Shown here: in pieces, positions 1-10,223 of the stretch
How positions within the stretch are numbered: position 1 is the first letter of the stretch
Layout: each line of letters begins with the position of its first letter
NCBI RefSeq assembly: GCF_030209445.1
Contig: NZ_JARVSD010000008.1
Coordinates: 186,001 to 250,000, forward strand
Origin: Promicromonospora sp. MEB111
Lineage (GTDB): Bacteria; Actinomycetota; Actinomycetes; Actinomycetales; Cellulomonadaceae
Direction: 5' to 3'
DNA length: 64,000 nt
Notes under the pieces: model-generated
What the model was told of the DNA's origin: nothing
Seen by the model: only the letters and a program-made list of their open reading frames with translations
Database searches by the model: none
Program-made: the position numbers and the translations under genes

Positions 1-327
1 GGCGCGGTCGTGGACTTCGCGGTGGAGGACGGCGACCGGGGCCTGAAGGCCTCGACGGTCACGCTGGTGACGCCCGCGCCGGCCCTGGCCCCGACGATGG
101 CGTCGGCCGCCGTGGGCGGAGGTGCGACCACCGCGCCCGTCCCCACCTTCCTCCCGCCCCTGCCCGACGCCGGGTCGCGGCCCGACGGCGACGGCCCGTC
201 CGAGCGGGAGCTCGCGGTGGAGGTGACCGAGGTGCTGCTCGCCGGGGTGCCGACGCTGACCGCCGAGCAGGTGCTCGCGACCCGGGGTGCGTTCGTCGCG
301 GTGGCACGTTCGCACGGATGGGTGTGA
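1..327 (+). CDS. Cold-shock-domain protein, C-terminal part (truncated by window edge)
   Basis: The frame is open from base 1 and stops at the TGA at 325-327; the start lies to the left of the window. The first ~20 residues (GAVVDFAVEDGDRGLKA, then STVTLV) resemble the last two strands of a cold-shock domain, where 'V.F.V..G.RGL.A..V' is typical. A Pro/Ala/Gly-rich linker follows, then a helical tail ending in HGWV, as I recall for Micrococcales cold-shock proteins with a C-terminal extension. The likely role is binding single-stranded RNA or DNA. The RNA-binding motifs RNP1 and RNP2 would be upstream and cannot be checked, so the assignment is tentative. Confidence 0.55.
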   Translation, partial: GAVVDFAVEDGDRGLKASTVTLVTPAPALAPTMASAAVGGGATTAPVPTFLPPLPDAGSRPDGDGPSERELAVEVTEVLLAGVPTLTAEQVLATRGAFVAVARSHGWV

Positions 328-335
328 AATTTCAC
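324..335. promoter_or_regulatory. 12-bp palindrome and 11-bp-spaced half-sites upstream of the peptide ABC operon
   Basis: GTGAAATTTCAC at 324-335 is a perfect palindrome overlapping the stop codon of the preceding gene. Just downstream GTTAC (343-347) and GTTTC (354-358) are separated by six bases. Read on the other strand this is GAAAC-n6-GTAAC, the spacing of OmpR-family (GlnR, MtrA, PhoP) half-sites. A further element, TCGGTAACGA-N5-TCCGG at 404-423, recurs upstream of the nucleoside importer at 25622-25641. The rest of 359-558 holds no recognisable gene. Confidence 0.4.
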
Positions 336-558
336 CCGAGGTGTTACCGCCCTGTTTCCGTCCTTGATGCGCGGCGACGGTGCCGCTACGGAGCGATATC
401 AGGTCGGTAACGATCAGTTCCGGCAAACGGCGAAGTAGGGCAAACCCTCCCATCGCGTGAGTAGCGTGAGCGGAAACCTTGACGGTGACGGATATCTCAC
501 CCCCTGCGCTGAGGCGGACGGCGGTGGTTCGTGACCGTCATCCCCATGAGGAGGAACA

Positions 559-2373
559 TTGAAGATCAGGCGACTGAGCGCCGCCGTCGCAGTGGCCGCC
601 AGTGGCGCGCTGCTGTTCTCGGCGTGCACCAGCCCGGCGGGGAACGACGACCCGACCGAAGGTGAAGCCACTGCGACCTCGGCCTCGGCCGACGGCCCGT
701 GCAAGGCGGACCTCGGGGACGTGACCACGGCTGACGGTGAGATCAAGGTGTCCGTCGAGGACGAGTTCCTCGGCTACAACTCGAACACCCCGGAGACCTA
801 CTCCACGTACAACAGTGCCGTGACCGAGCGCCTGTTCGGCGGCTTCTGGTACTTCGGCGACGACGGTTCGATCTGCACCGACGAGGAGTACGGCACCTAC
901 GAGGCGCTGTCCGAGGACCCGCTCCAGGTGGAGTACACCCTCAACGACGAGGCGGCCTGGTCCGACGGCACCCCGATCACCTACGCCGACTACCTGCTCG
1001 ACTGGGCGGCCCAGGCGATCACCGAGGACGGCAAGGTCACCGAGGACGGCTCCGAGGTGCCCCTGTTCAACCACATCTCCGGCCTGACGCTGGGTGACTA
1101 CGTGCCCGAGGGTCCGCAGGCGGACTCCCCGGACGCCAAGTCGTTCACCTACGACTACGAGCGCGTGTACGCCGACTGGAAGATCCAGATCGGCTCGCCG
1201 TTCCCGGCGCACGTCGTCGCCGAGCAGGCGGGTGTCTCCACCGAGGAGCTCGTCACCGCCATCCAGGACCTCGACCTGGACGTGCTGAAGAAGGCCGCCA
1301 AGTTCTGGAACGAGGGCTGGCTGTCGCAGCCGGGCGAGGTCCCGGACCCGGCGATCACCCCGGTCAGCGGCCCGTACAACTTCAAGGCCGACGGCTGGGA
1401 GGCCGGTCAGTACATCACCCTTGAGGCGAACGACAAGTACTGGGGTACGCCGGCTGCCACCAAGGAGCTGACGATCCGGTTCGTCGCCGCCGACGCGCAG
1501 ATCCAGGCGCTCGCCAACGGTGACCTCGACGTCATCCAGCCGAACGGCCCCACGGTCGACACGGTGACGCAGCTCGAGCAGCTCGGTGACGCCGTCACGG
1601 TGGACACCAACCAGAACCTGACCTGGGAGCACCTCGACTTCAACTTCAAGTCGGGCATCTTCGCGGACAGCCTGGAGGCCCGTGAGGCGTTCGCCCTCTG
1701 CGTGCCGCGCCAGAAGATCGTGGACGACCTGATCAAGCCGATCGCCCCCGAGGCCGTCGTCATGGACGCTCGCGAGGTCTTCCCGTTCCAGGACAACTAC
1801 GAGGCCACGGTCTCCGAGTCCTACGACGGCCGCTACGACGAGGTCGACCTCGACGCCGCCAAGGAGAAGTTCGCTGCCGCGGGCCTCAAGGAGGGCGAGA
1901 AGGTTCGCATCGGCTACGCCGCGCCGAACCCGCGTCGCGCCGCCGAGGTCGAGGCCATCAAGTCCTCGTGCGACCAGGTCGGCTTCGAGATCGTCGACAA
2001 CGCCGCGCCGGACTTCTTCGACAAGGACCTGCCGAACGGTGACTACGAGGTGGCGCTGTTCGCCTGGGCCGGCTCGGGCCAGATCGCCTCGGGCGAGAAC
2101 ATCTACTCGACCACCGGTCAGCAGAACTACGGCGGCTACTCGGACGAGACGGTCGACGAGGCGTGGAAGACGCTGGCCGGGACCACGGACGAGGCGGTGC
2201 ACGCCGAGCAGACCGTGATCATCGAGAAGCAGCTGTGGGACACGCTCTTCGGCATCCCGCTGTTCGCCCACCCGGGCGTCATCGCGAGCAGCTCGAGCGT
2301 GGAGAACGTGCGCAACACCGCCGCCCAGAGCGGTGTCGTGTGGAACTCCGAGCAGTGGGCCCGCGCCTCCTGA
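559..2373 (+). CDS. Oligopeptide/dipeptide ABC transporter substrate-binding lipoprotein
   Basis: Family 5 extracellular solute-binding protein (SBP_bac_5) of 604 aa, a normal length for the OppA/DppA group. It captures peptides, or possibly oligosaccharides, outside the membrane for the permeases and ATPase encoded just downstream. The TTG start at 559 is chosen because GAGGAGG ends a few bases before it and the product begins with a lipoprotein signal: MKIRR, a hydrophobic stretch, and lipobox LFSAC with the lipidated Cys at residue 23. Internal features fit the family, for example 'DPLQVEYTLNDEAAWSDGTPIT' split over residues 116-137 (the usual region before the first lobe) and 'GPYNFKADGWEAGQ' near residue 272. 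The substrate cannot be read from sequence. It is first in a four-gene set, separated from the permeases by two strong hairpins. Confidence 0.9.
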   Translation: MKIRRLSAAVAVAASGALLFSACTSPAGNDDPTEGEATATSASADGPCKADLGDVTTADGEIKVSVEDEFLGYNSNTPETYSTYNSAVTERLFGGFWYFGDDGSICTDEEYGTYEALSEDPLQVEYTLNDEAAWSDGTPITYADYLLDWAAQAITEDGKVTEDGSEVPLFNHISGLTLGDYVPEGPQADSPDAKSFTYDYERVYADWKIQIGSPFPAHVVAEQAGVSTEELVTAIQDLDLDVLKKAAKFWNEGWLSQPGEVPDPAITPVSGPYNFKADGWEAGQYITLEANDKYWGTPAATKELTIRFVAADAQIQALANGDLDVIQPNGPTVDTVTQLEQLGDAVTVDTNQNLTWEHLDFNFKSGIFADSLEAREAFALCVPRQKIVDDLIKPIAPEAVVMDAREVFPFQDNYEATVSESYDGRYDEVDLDAAKEKFAAAGLKEGEKVRIGYAAPNPRRAAEVEAIKSSCDQVGFEIVDNAAPDFFDKDLPNGDYEVALFAWAGSGQIASGENIYSTTGQQNYGGYSDETVDEAWKTLAGTTDEAVHAEQTVIIEKQLWDTLFGIPLFAHPGVIASSSSVENVRNTAAQSGVVWNSEQWARAS

Positions 2374-2391
2374 CGCGAGCCTGACGCAAGA

Positions 2392-2476
2392 CCTGCGGGG
2401 AAGGGTGCCTCTGGTCCCTTCCCCGCAGGGCTGTTCGCTCCAGGTCGGGATTATTTCCAGTCCTGACCTGGGCGAA
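2392..2476 (+). terminator. Two tandem intercistronic stem-loops after the binding-protein gene
   Basis: The first hairpin has a perfect 14-bp stem (2392-2405 with 2416-2429) and a 10-base loop. The second pairs 2440-2450 with 2461-2471 (11 bp, one G-U), with a further TTCGC/GCGAA extension across a single bulged T. Neither is followed by a clean T-run. Such structures between a solute-binding-protein gene and its permeases commonly attenuate read-through or protect the upstream mRNA, giving excess binding protein; that role is inferred here. Confidence 0.6.
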
Positions 2477-2501
2477 TGGCGGCAATTTTCATCCGGTGTC
2501 C

Positions 2502-2507
2502 TATAGT
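2502..2507 (+). promoter_or_regulatory. Possible internal promoter -10 box for the permease genes
   Basis: TATAGT fits the actinobacterial TAnnnT -10 box and lies about 60 bases before the GTG start at 2568, in an AT-richer patch following the two hairpins. No convincing -35 box is visible. If used, the permeases and ATPase could be transcribed separately from the binding protein. Confidence 0.3.
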
Positions 2508-2567
2508 GACACGCTGATCGCATTCCCCAGCAGACGCCGTGCTGCGTCCGCCTCGAAGGGCCAACCC

Positions 2568-4088
2568 GTGCTCAAGTTCATCCTCCGGCGCATCGGCGCC
2601 TCGGCGCTCGTCCTGCTCGGCGCCTCATTGCTCATGTACGTCCTGACCATCAACTCGGGCGATCCGCTCAAGGACCTGCGCGAGTCCAACGTCCAGAACA
2701 AGCAGCAGCTCATCGACCAGCGGATCGCGCTGATGCGGCTCGACGATCCCTGGTACGAGCGGTACTGGGACTGGCTCAGGGGTGTCGGAGGCTGTTTCAC
2801 CGGTAACTGCGACCTCGGCGTCACCATCAACGGCGTGGACGTGCTGGGCCTGACCCAGCAGGCGGCGGTCTCGACGCTGCGGCTCATCACCGTGTCCACG
2901 GTGCTCGCCATCATCGTCGGCATCGCGCTCGGCATCCTCACCGCGATCCGGCAGTACTCGGGCTTCGACTACTCCATCACGTTCAGTGCCTTCCTCTTCT
3001 TCTCGCTGCCGGTCTTCTGGGCGGCGACGCTGCTCAAGGAGTACGCGGCCATCCAGTACAACAACTGGATCGCGGTGGGGCAGTACGCCCCATGGACGAT
3101 AGTCATCATCGCCGTGGTGACAGGGTTCCTGATCCAGGCGGTGCTGGGCGGGAGCAGGAGACGCCGACTGGTCACGGCGGCGGCCGTGTTCGCGTTCGTC
3201 ACGATCATGCTCTTCGTCTTCAACGCCCTCGACTGGTGGCGCAACCCGATGTTCGGCATCGGCGGCGTGCTCGTGGTCTCGGCCGCCGCGGGTGTGCTCG
3301 TCACCGCGCTGGTCGCGGGCCTGCGGAACCGGCGTGCGCTCTACGCGGCCTTCACCACCGTGGTCGTCGGCATCGTCGCCTACCTCGCCTTCGCACCGCT
3401 CCTGGTCAACAGCCCGAGCTGGGGTCTGCTCGCCGGGCTGTTCGTGCTCGCCGTGCTGGTCTCGGTGGGGATCGGCGCCGCCTGGGGTGGTTACGCCCGC
3501 AAGCAGTCCATGCTGGTCACCGGCATCACCGGCGTCATCACCAGCCTGATGGTCTTCGCGGACCTCCTGATCGCGCACTGGGCCAGCTTCCTGGGCGTCA
3601 AGTCGCGGCCCATCTCGACCATCGGCTCGCAGACCCCGAACTTCACCGGGGGCTTCTGGGAGCAGGTGCTCGACATGGCCACGCAGATCCTGCTGCCGAC
3701 CATCCTGCTCACCCTGGTCTCCGTGGCGACGCACTCGCGGTACACGCGGTCGTCGATGCTCGAGACCCTGAACCAGGACTACGTGCGCACGGCCCGGTCG
3801 AAGGGCCTGTCGGAGCGCGAGGTCATCGTCAAGCACGCCTTCCGCAACGCCCTCATCCCGATCACCACGATCGTCGCCTTCGACTTCGCGGCCCTCATCG
3901 GCGGCGCGGTCATCACCGAGCAGGTGTTCGGCTGGAAGGGCATGGGCGCCCTGTTCCAGGACGGCCTGAACGCCGTGGACCCGGCACCGGTCATGGCGTT
4001 CTTCCTCGTCACGGGCGTTGCCGCGGTGCTGATGAACCTGCTGGCAGACATCGCGTACGCGGCCCTCGACCCCCGGATCCGGCGCTGA
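2568..4088 (+). CDS. Peptide ABC transporter permease, DppB-like, with a large membrane insertion
   Basis: Inner-membrane permease of the binding-protein-dependent family. The N-terminus (MLKFILRRIG, then a membrane helix) and the C-terminal EAA loop near residues 400-430 (AARSKGLSEREV-type, here 'YVRTARSKGLSEREV', then 'HAFRNALIPI') match DppB. I start at GTG 2568 because cGAAGGG lies just upstream and MLKFILRRIG is the family start; the frame stays open back to a GTG at 2496, which has no such support. At 506 aa it is about 190 residues longer than a typical DppB (~310-330). The excess lies in the middle, roughly residues 175-350, as several extra hydrophobic segments around a basic loop GSRRRRL. 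It pairs with the next permease and the fused ATPase. Confidence 0.9.
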   Translation: MLKFILRRIGASALVLLGASLLMYVLTINSGDPLKDLRESNVQNKQQLIDQRIALMRLDDPWYERYWDWLRGVGGCFTGNCDLGVTINGVDVLGLTQQAAVSTLRLITVSTVLAIIVGIALGILTAIRQYSGFDYSITFSAFLFFSLPVFWAATLLKEYAAIQYNNWIAVGQYAPWTIVIIAVVTGFLIQAVLGGSRRRRLVTAAAVFAFVTIMLFVFNALDWWRNPMFGIGGVLVVSAAAGVLVTALVAGLRNRRALYAAFTTVVVGIVAYLAFAPLLVNSPSWGLLAGLFVLAVLVSVGIGAAWGGYARKQSMLVTGITGVITSLMVFADLLIAHWASFLGVKSRPISTIGSQTPNFTGGFWEQVLDMATQILLPTILLTLVSVATHSRYTRSSMLETLNQDYVRTARSKGLSEREVIVKHAFRNALIPITTIVAFDFAALIGGAVITEQVFGWKGMGALFQDGLNAVDPAPVMAFFLVTGVAAVLMNLLADIAYAALDPRIRR

Positions 4089-4115
4089 GCGCGGGCCACG
4101 GCAGGAGACACAGAC

Positions 4116-5114
4116 ATGAGTGACATCAGGAACAGCAACCCCGGCGGCGAGGACTACGAGCCCCAGGTGTCCGTGGCCAGCACCGACGCGATCGGCCTCG
4201 CGGCCGGCGGCTCGGCGGCCCCGCTGCCCGGCGAGGACAAGTCCTACAGCCAGGGCCAGCTCGTCGCGCGCCGGTTCTTCCGGCACCGGGCGGCGCTCAG
4301 CTCGATGATCGTGCTCGGCATCATCATCATCGTGGCCTTCACGTCGATCGGCATCGGACCGATCCCCGGGTGGTGGCCCAACAGCTACACGCTCCAGTAC
4401 GACAAGATCGGCGACGGCGCGCCCACCTGGCAGTACCCCTTCGGCCAGGACACCGGCGGCAAGGACTACTTCGCCCTGGTCATGCGCGGCACGCAGTTCT
4501 CGCTGATCATCGCGTTCGCCGTGGGCATCATCTCCACGGTCGTGGGCACGCTGATCGGCGCGCTGGCCGGCTTCTACCGCGGCTGGGTCGAGTCGCTGCT
4601 CATGCGGCTGACCGACGTCTTCATCGTGATCCCCCTGCTCGTCGTCGCGGCCGTGCTCGGCAAGACGGCGTCCGGCTGGGGCATCTGGGGCCTGGCCCTC
4701 GTGCTCGGCCTGGTCACCTGGACCAGCCTCGCGCGCCTGGTGCGCGGTGAGGTGCTCTCGCTGCGCGAGCGCGACTTTGTGCTCGCCGCCCAGGCGGTCG
4801 GCACCAGCCCCTGGCGCATCATCAGCAGGCACGTGCTGCCCAACGCGGTCGGCGTGATCATCGTGTCCGCGACGCTCTCGATCTCCAGCGCGATCCTCCT
4901 GGAGACCTCGCTGAGCTTCCTCGGCTTCGGCGTCCAGCCGCCCGACACGTCGCTCGGCACGCTGATCTCCGAGTACCAGGCCGCGTTCACGACCCGGCCG
5001 TGGCTGTTCTGGTGGCCGGGCCTGATGATCCTCGCCATCGCCCTGTGCGTGAACTTCATCGGCGACGGCCTGCGCGACGCGTTCGACCCCCGCCAGAACC
5101 GGAGCAAGGACTGA
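4116..5114 (+). CDS. Peptide ABC transporter permease, DppC-like
   Basis: Second permease of the importer, 332 aa, the usual DppC length. A ~45-residue polar N-terminal tail precedes 'QLVARRFFRHRAALSSMIVL', the conserved entry into the first helix. 'PFGQDTGGKDYF' near residue 110 is the periplasmic signature of DppC proteins. The EAA loop 'LRERDFVLAAQAVGTSPWRI' followed by 'HVLPNAVGVIIV' contacts the ATPase. The ATG at 4116 has GGCAGGAGA upstream. It is 27 bases after the DppB-like gene and 4 bases before the ATPase gene, so the three are co-transcribed. Confidence 0.92.
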   Translation: MSDIRNSNPGGEDYEPQVSVASTDAIGLAAGGSAAPLPGEDKSYSQGQLVARRFFRHRAALSSMIVLGIIIIVAFTSIGIGPIPGWWPNSYTLQYDKIGDGAPTWQYPFGQDTGGKDYFALVMRGTQFSLIIAFAVGIISTVVGTLIGALAGFYRGWVESLLMRLTDVFIVIPLLVVAAVLGKTASGWGIWGLALVLGLVTWTSLARLVRGEVLSLRERDFVLAAQAVGTSPWRIISRHVLPNAVGVIIVSATLSISSAILLETSLSFLGFGVQPPDTSLGTLISEYQAAFTTRPWLFWWPGLMILAIALCVNFIGDGLRDAFDPRQNRSKD

Positions 5115-5118
5115 GGAC

Positions 5119-6936
<1,818 letters not shown>

Positions 6937-6952
6937 CCCGCCCCCCTCGTAG

Positions 6953-7000
6953 ACGTGTCAGACCCTCAGGTCACCCCGGTGACCTGAGGGTCTGACACGT
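6953..7000. terminator. Bidirectional terminator with a perfect 23-bp stem
   Basis: 6953-6975 and 6978-7000 are exact reverse complements, separated by only CC. The structure sits between the plus-strand ATPase gene and the stop codon of the minus-strand gene at 7006, so it can terminate both. No T-run is present. Its length and perfection are notable, and a similar element lies at 36174-36236. Confidence 0.85.
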
Positions 7001-7005
7001 TGTGG

Positions 7006-7974
7006 CTACTCGGCGGCGTCCACCGTGATGCGGACCTCGCCGGGGTTCAGCCGCGTCTCGGCCTCGGTCCAGGCGGCCTCGTCGCGCAGCCACACCTGGT
7101 CGTCCACGTGCACCTCGACCGCCTGCGTGGCCTGGGCCGTCGCGACGGCCCACTGGGCGGTGGCCCAGGCGCCGCGCACGGGGTCGTCGGGGGTCAGCGG
7201 TGTCGCGTCCACCGTCACGGTCGCCGACGCCGGGTCCTGCCGGTTGGGGTCCGCCGCACCGGTCGCGGGCGCGAGCCCGAGGTCCCGGCCCAGGCGGCCC
7301 GCCACGACGTCGCGGGCGGCCTCGGGGGCGAGCTGGTCGCCGTCGGCCACCGGGGCGAGCTCGCACGACAGGGCGGCGGGAGAGTTGCCCGTGAGGGCGG
7401 AGGCCCAGGCGCGCGACCGCGTCTCGTGCTGGGCGTACGCGTCGGGGTAGGCGGAGCGCTGCACCGTCTGCGCGGCGTCCGTCACCTCCATGTCCTCGTA
7501 GCCCTCGACCTCGACCAGCACGTCGTAGAAGGCGTTGGTGGAGTAGGCCGGGTCGAGGATCTCGTCGACCGTGCCCCAGCCCTGGGACGGCCGCTGCTGG
7601 AACAGCCCCACCGAGTCGCGGTCGCCGTAGTCGATGTTGATGAGCTTGGACTCCTGCAGCGCCGTGGCCAGGCCGATCGTGGCCGCCCGGGCGGGCAGGC
7701 CGCGGGCCACCGCGGTGCCGGCCACGAGCGCCGCGTTGTCCGCCTGGTCGGGCGAGAGGTACCAGTTCGCGTCCTCCAGCACCGCCGTGCAGCGCTCGGT
7801 GACGGGACCGGACCCCGCGAGGCGGTTCAGCCCAACGACGACGCCCACCGTCGCGACCACGCACACCGCCCCGACCGCCGCGGCGTACTTCAGGGCGCGA
7901 CCGACTGACTGCTGCGGCGTGGGGCCGCCTGCGGGTGGCGGGACCGACGAACCGGTCTCAGCCAGGAGGGCCAT
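7006..7974 (-). CDS. Membrane-anchored lysozyme/transglycosylase-like protein
   Basis: 322-aa protein with a short cytoplasmic N-terminus, one membrane helix (about residues 30-52, 'YAAAVGAVCVVATVGVVVGL') and an extracytoplasmic domain. Near residues 100-130 it carries 'LATALQESKLINIDYGDRDS' and then 'GLFQQRPSQGWGT', an E-S...GLFQQ pattern widespread in actinobacteria and reminiscent of the goose-lysozyme/lytic-transglycosylase fold, where the Glu would be catalytic. Databases sometimes label relatives 'heavy metal transporter', which the sequence does not support. AGGGAG precedes the ATG, and TACAAT at 8017-8022 (minus) is a good -10 box. It is a single-gene unit between dapD and the terminator. 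Enzymatic activity is not proven. Confidence 0.6.
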   Translation of the reverse strand: MALLAETGSSVPPPAGGPTPQQSVGRALKYAAAVGAVCVVATVGVVVGLNRLAGSGPVTERCTAVLEDANWYLSPDQADNAALVAGTAVARGLPARAATIGLATALQESKLINIDYGDRDSVGLFQQRPSQGWGTVDEILDPAYSTNAFYDVLVEVEGYEDMEVTDAAQTVQRSAYPDAYAQHETRSRAWASALTGNSPAALSCELAPVADGDQLAPEAARDVVAGRLGRDLGLAPATGAADPNRQDPASATVTVDATPLTPDDPVRGAWATAQWAVATAQATQAVEVHVDDQVWLRDEAAWTEAETRLNPGEVRITVDAAE

Positions 7975-8016
7975 GCGAGCTCCCTGTCGTCCGGGGCGGT
8001 ATCAGGAGGGCCACGA

Positions 8017-8022
8017 ATTGTA
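8017..8022 (-). promoter_or_regulatory. -10 box for the lysozyme-like gene
   Basis: On the minus strand TACAAT (TAnnnT) lies about 43 bases before the ATG at 7974, in the 89-bp gap after dapD. No good -35 box is visible. Confidence 0.4.
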
Positions 8023-8063
8023 ATCCGCCTGGTCAGGGATGGTGCAAAACGGGAACGGGTGCC

Positions 8064-9011
8064 TCAGTTGGCGTGCAGCACCTCGTTGAGCTCGATGCCG
8101 ACGCCGGTCCGGTCGAGCACCTCGACGGTTCCCGTGGTGGAGTTGCGCCGGAACAGCAGGTTGCTGCGGCCCGCGAGGTCGCGCGCCTTGACGGGGGCGG
8201 TGCCGTCACCGTACGGGTCGGCCGCCGCGCCGAGCACCGTCACCTTGGTGCCCGCCGTGAGGTACAGGCCCGCCTCGACCACGCAGTCGTCGCCGAGGGG
8301 GATGCCGAGGCCGGCGTTGGCGCCCAGCAGGCAGCGTTCGCCGAGCGACACGACCTGCTTGCCGCCGCCGGACAGGGTGCCCATGATCGACGCGCCGCCG
8401 CCGACGTCGGACCCGTCGCCGACCGTGACACCCGCCGAGATGCGGCCCTCGACCATGGACGTGCCGAGCGTGCCCGCGTTGAAGTTGACGAAGCCCTCGT
8501 GCATCACGGTGGTGCCCGGGGCGAGGTACGCGCCGAGGCGGACGCGGTCGGCGTCGGCGATGCGGACGCCCGACGGGACGATGTAGTCGACCATGCGGGG
8601 GAACTTGTCGACGCCGAACACGGTGACGTGCCCGCGGGCGCGCAGCCGCAGCCGGGTCTCCTCGAAGCCGTCCACGGCGCACGGGCCGGCGCTGGTCCAG
8701 ACGACGTTGGTCAGGGCCCCGAAGATGCCGTCCATGTTGAGGCCGTGCGGCTGGACGAGACGGGCCGAGAGCAGGTGGAGCCGCAGGTAGGCGTCCGAGA
8801 CGCTCCGCGGCGGCTCGGCGAGGTCGATCTGCGTGGTCACGACCTCCAGCCGGACCCGGCGCACGTCGTCGGCGCCGGCGGCCGCGGTGAGCGACCCGGG
8901 CGGCGTGGCGCCGGCGGGCGCGTCGCCGAGGGCGGGCGCCGGGTACCAGGTGTCGAGGGTGGTGCCGTCGTCGGCGATCGTGGCAAGGCCGAAGCCCCAT
9001 GCGGTCGTCAT
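8064..9011 (-). CDS. dapD: 2,3,4,5-tetrahydropyridine-2,6-dicarboxylate N-succinyltransferase
   Basis: Converts tetrahydrodipicolinate and succinyl-CoA to N-succinyl-2-amino-6-ketopimelate in the lysine/meso-diaminopimelate pathway (cytoplasm). The 315-aa length and the start [12 protein letters not shown] match the actinobacterial DapD subfamily. The C-terminal half (about residues 165-290) is a left-handed beta helix of hexapeptide repeats, for example '[18 protein letters not shown]' and '[18 protein letters not shown]'. It is divergent from dapE with only 42 bp between them. Minus-strand TAGGCT sits 6 bases before the ATG with no ribosome-binding site, suggesting a leaderless transcript. 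Confidence 0.95.
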   Translation of the reverse strand: MTTAWGFGLATIADDGTTLDTWYPAPALGDAPAGATPPGSLTAAAGADDVRRVRLEVVTTQIDLAEPPRSVSDAYLRLHLLSARLVQPHGLNMDGIFGALTNVVWTSAGPCAVDGFEETRLRLRARGHVTVFGVDKFPRMVDYIVPSGVRIADADRVRLGAYLAPGTTVMHEGFVNFNAGTLGTSMVEGRISAGVTVGDGSDVGGGASIMGTLSGGGKQVVSLGERCLLGANAGLGIPLGDDCVVEAGLYLTAGTKVTVLGAAADPYGDGTAPVKARDLAGRSNLLFRRNSTTGTVEVLDRTGVGIELNEVLHAN

Positions 9012-9017
9012 GCGTCC

Positions 9018-9047
9018 AGCCTAACGGCCACGCGGAGCCCATAGGCT
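9018..9047. promoter_or_regulatory. Back-to-back leaderless promoters for dapD and dapE
   Basis: TAGGCT occurs on the minus strand at 9023-9018, 6 bases before the dapD ATG, and on the plus strand at 9042-9047, 6 bases before the dapE GTG. Both place transcription start on the first base of the start codon. The two genes of the same pathway share a 42-bp intergenic region, so each promoter's -35 area overlaps the other's. Confidence 0.7.
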
Positions 9048-9053
9048 TGTCCT

Positions 9054-10214
9054 GTGGACACCGCGATCGACCCTGCCCTGCTCGACCCGTCCGGCGAAGG
9101 GGCCGACCTGGTCGCCCTCACCCGGATCCTCTGCGACATCCCGTCCGTCAGCGGCGACGAGAAGGCCCTCGCCGACGCGATCGAGGTGGTCCTGCGCGGC
9201 TGCCCGCACCTGGAGGTGGTGCGCGACGGCGACGCCCTGGTGGCCCGGACGCACCTCGGCCGCGACCGGCGCGTGGTCGTGGCCGGGCACATCGACACCG
9301 TGCCGATCGCGGACAACCTGCCGACGCGTCTGGTCGAAGGGGCTGGCGGGGTCGACGGCGCAGGTACCGGGGGCGGTACGGGCGCCGTGCTCTGGGGCCG
9401 CGGCACCGTCGACATGCTGGGCGGCGTCGCCGTGGCCCTCGCGCTGGCGGTCGAGCTCGGGGCGCCCGGCACCGCGCCCGCCCACGACCTGACGTGGATC
9501 TTCTACGACCACGAGGAGGTGGACTCCGCGCTGAACGGCCTGGGCCGGCTGGCGCGCAACCAACCCGAGCTCCTGCGGGGCGACTTCGCGATCCTGGGGG
9601 AGCCCTCGAACGCCGGCATCGAGGGCGGCTGCAACGGCACGATGCGCGTCGAGGTGCGCACGCACGGCGTCGCCGCGCACTCGGCGCGGGCCTGGACGGG
9701 CGAGAACGCGATCCATGCGGTCGCGCCCGTGCTCGGCCGGCTGGCGGCCTACGAGCCGCGCGAGGTCGAGGTGGACGGACTGGTCTATCGCGAGGGCCTC
9801 AACGCCGTGCGGATCGAGGGCGGCATCGCGGGCAACGTGATCCCGGACGCGTGCACGGTGGAGGTGAACTACAGGTTCGCCCCCTCGCGCTCCGTCGCGG
9901 AGGCGGAGGCCCACCTGCGGGAGGTCTTCGACGGTTTCGAGGTCCTCGTGACGGACGCCGCCGGCGGCGCCCGTCCGGGCCTCGACGACCCGCTGGCGGC
10001 CCAGTTCGTGAAGTCGGTGCTGGCCACGACGGGTGGCGCCCCGGCGCCCAAGTACGGGTGGACCGACGTCGCCCGGTTCTCGGAGCTGGGGGTGCCCGCG
10101 GTGAACTTCGGGCCCGGCGACCCGCTGCTCGCGCACAAGGACGACGAGCACCTGCCGGTCGCGCAGCTCGCGCAGTGCCGCGACGCGCTGCGAGCCTGGC
10201 TCCTGGACGACTAG
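9054..10214 (+). CDS. dapE: Succinyl-diaminopimelate desuccinylase
   Basis: M20 zinc peptidase-family enzyme (386 aa) that hydrolyses N-succinyl-LL-diaminopimelate to LL-diaminopimelate and succinate for lysine and peptidoglycan synthesis. Metal-site motifs are visible: '[16 protein letters not shown]' (His and Asp ligands) and '[14 protein letters not shown]' (catalytic/bridging Glu pair), followed by '[20 protein letters not shown]', the start of the dimerisation domain. It belongs to the actinobacterial DapE clade. The GTG at 9054 is chosen because TAGGCT ends 6 bases upstream; no Shine-Dalgarno is present. It is divergent from dapD and followed 9 bases later by the LOG gene. Confidence 0.95.
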   Translation: MDTAIDPALLDPSGEGADLVALTRILCDIPSVSGDEKALADAIEVVLRGCPHLEVVRDGDALVARTHLGRDRRVVVAGHIDTVPIADNLPTRLVEGAGGVDGAGTGGGTGAVLWGRGTVDMLGGVAVALALAVELGAPGTAPAHDLTWIFYDHEEVDSALNGLGRLARNQPELLRGDFAILGEPSNAGIEGGCNGTMRVEVRTHGVAAHSARAWTGENAIHAVAPVLGRLAAYEPREVEVDGLVYREGLNAVRIEGGIAGNVIPDACTVEVNYRFAPSRSVAEAEAHLREVFDGFEVLVTDAAGGARPGLDDPLAAQFVKSVLATTGGAPAPKYGWTDVARFSELGVPAVNFGPGDPLLAHKDDEHLPVAQLAQCRDALRAWLLDD

Positions 10215-10217
10215 TTT
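10212..10217 (+). promoter_or_regulatory. Leaderless -10 box for the LOG-family gene
   Basis: TAGTTT lies 6 bases before the ATG at 10224 and overlaps the dapE stop codon (TAG at 10212-10214). There is no ribosome-binding site, so the gene probably has its own leaderless promoter. Confidence 0.55.
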
Positions 10218-10223
10218 GGTCGC

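Noticed and set aside
538-2523. 661-codon open frame on the minus strand opposite the peptide-binding lipoprotein gene.
   Set aside because: It is a mirror of a GC-rich gene, with Arg/Val/Leu/Gly-rich low-complexity translation and no motif or ribosome-binding site.
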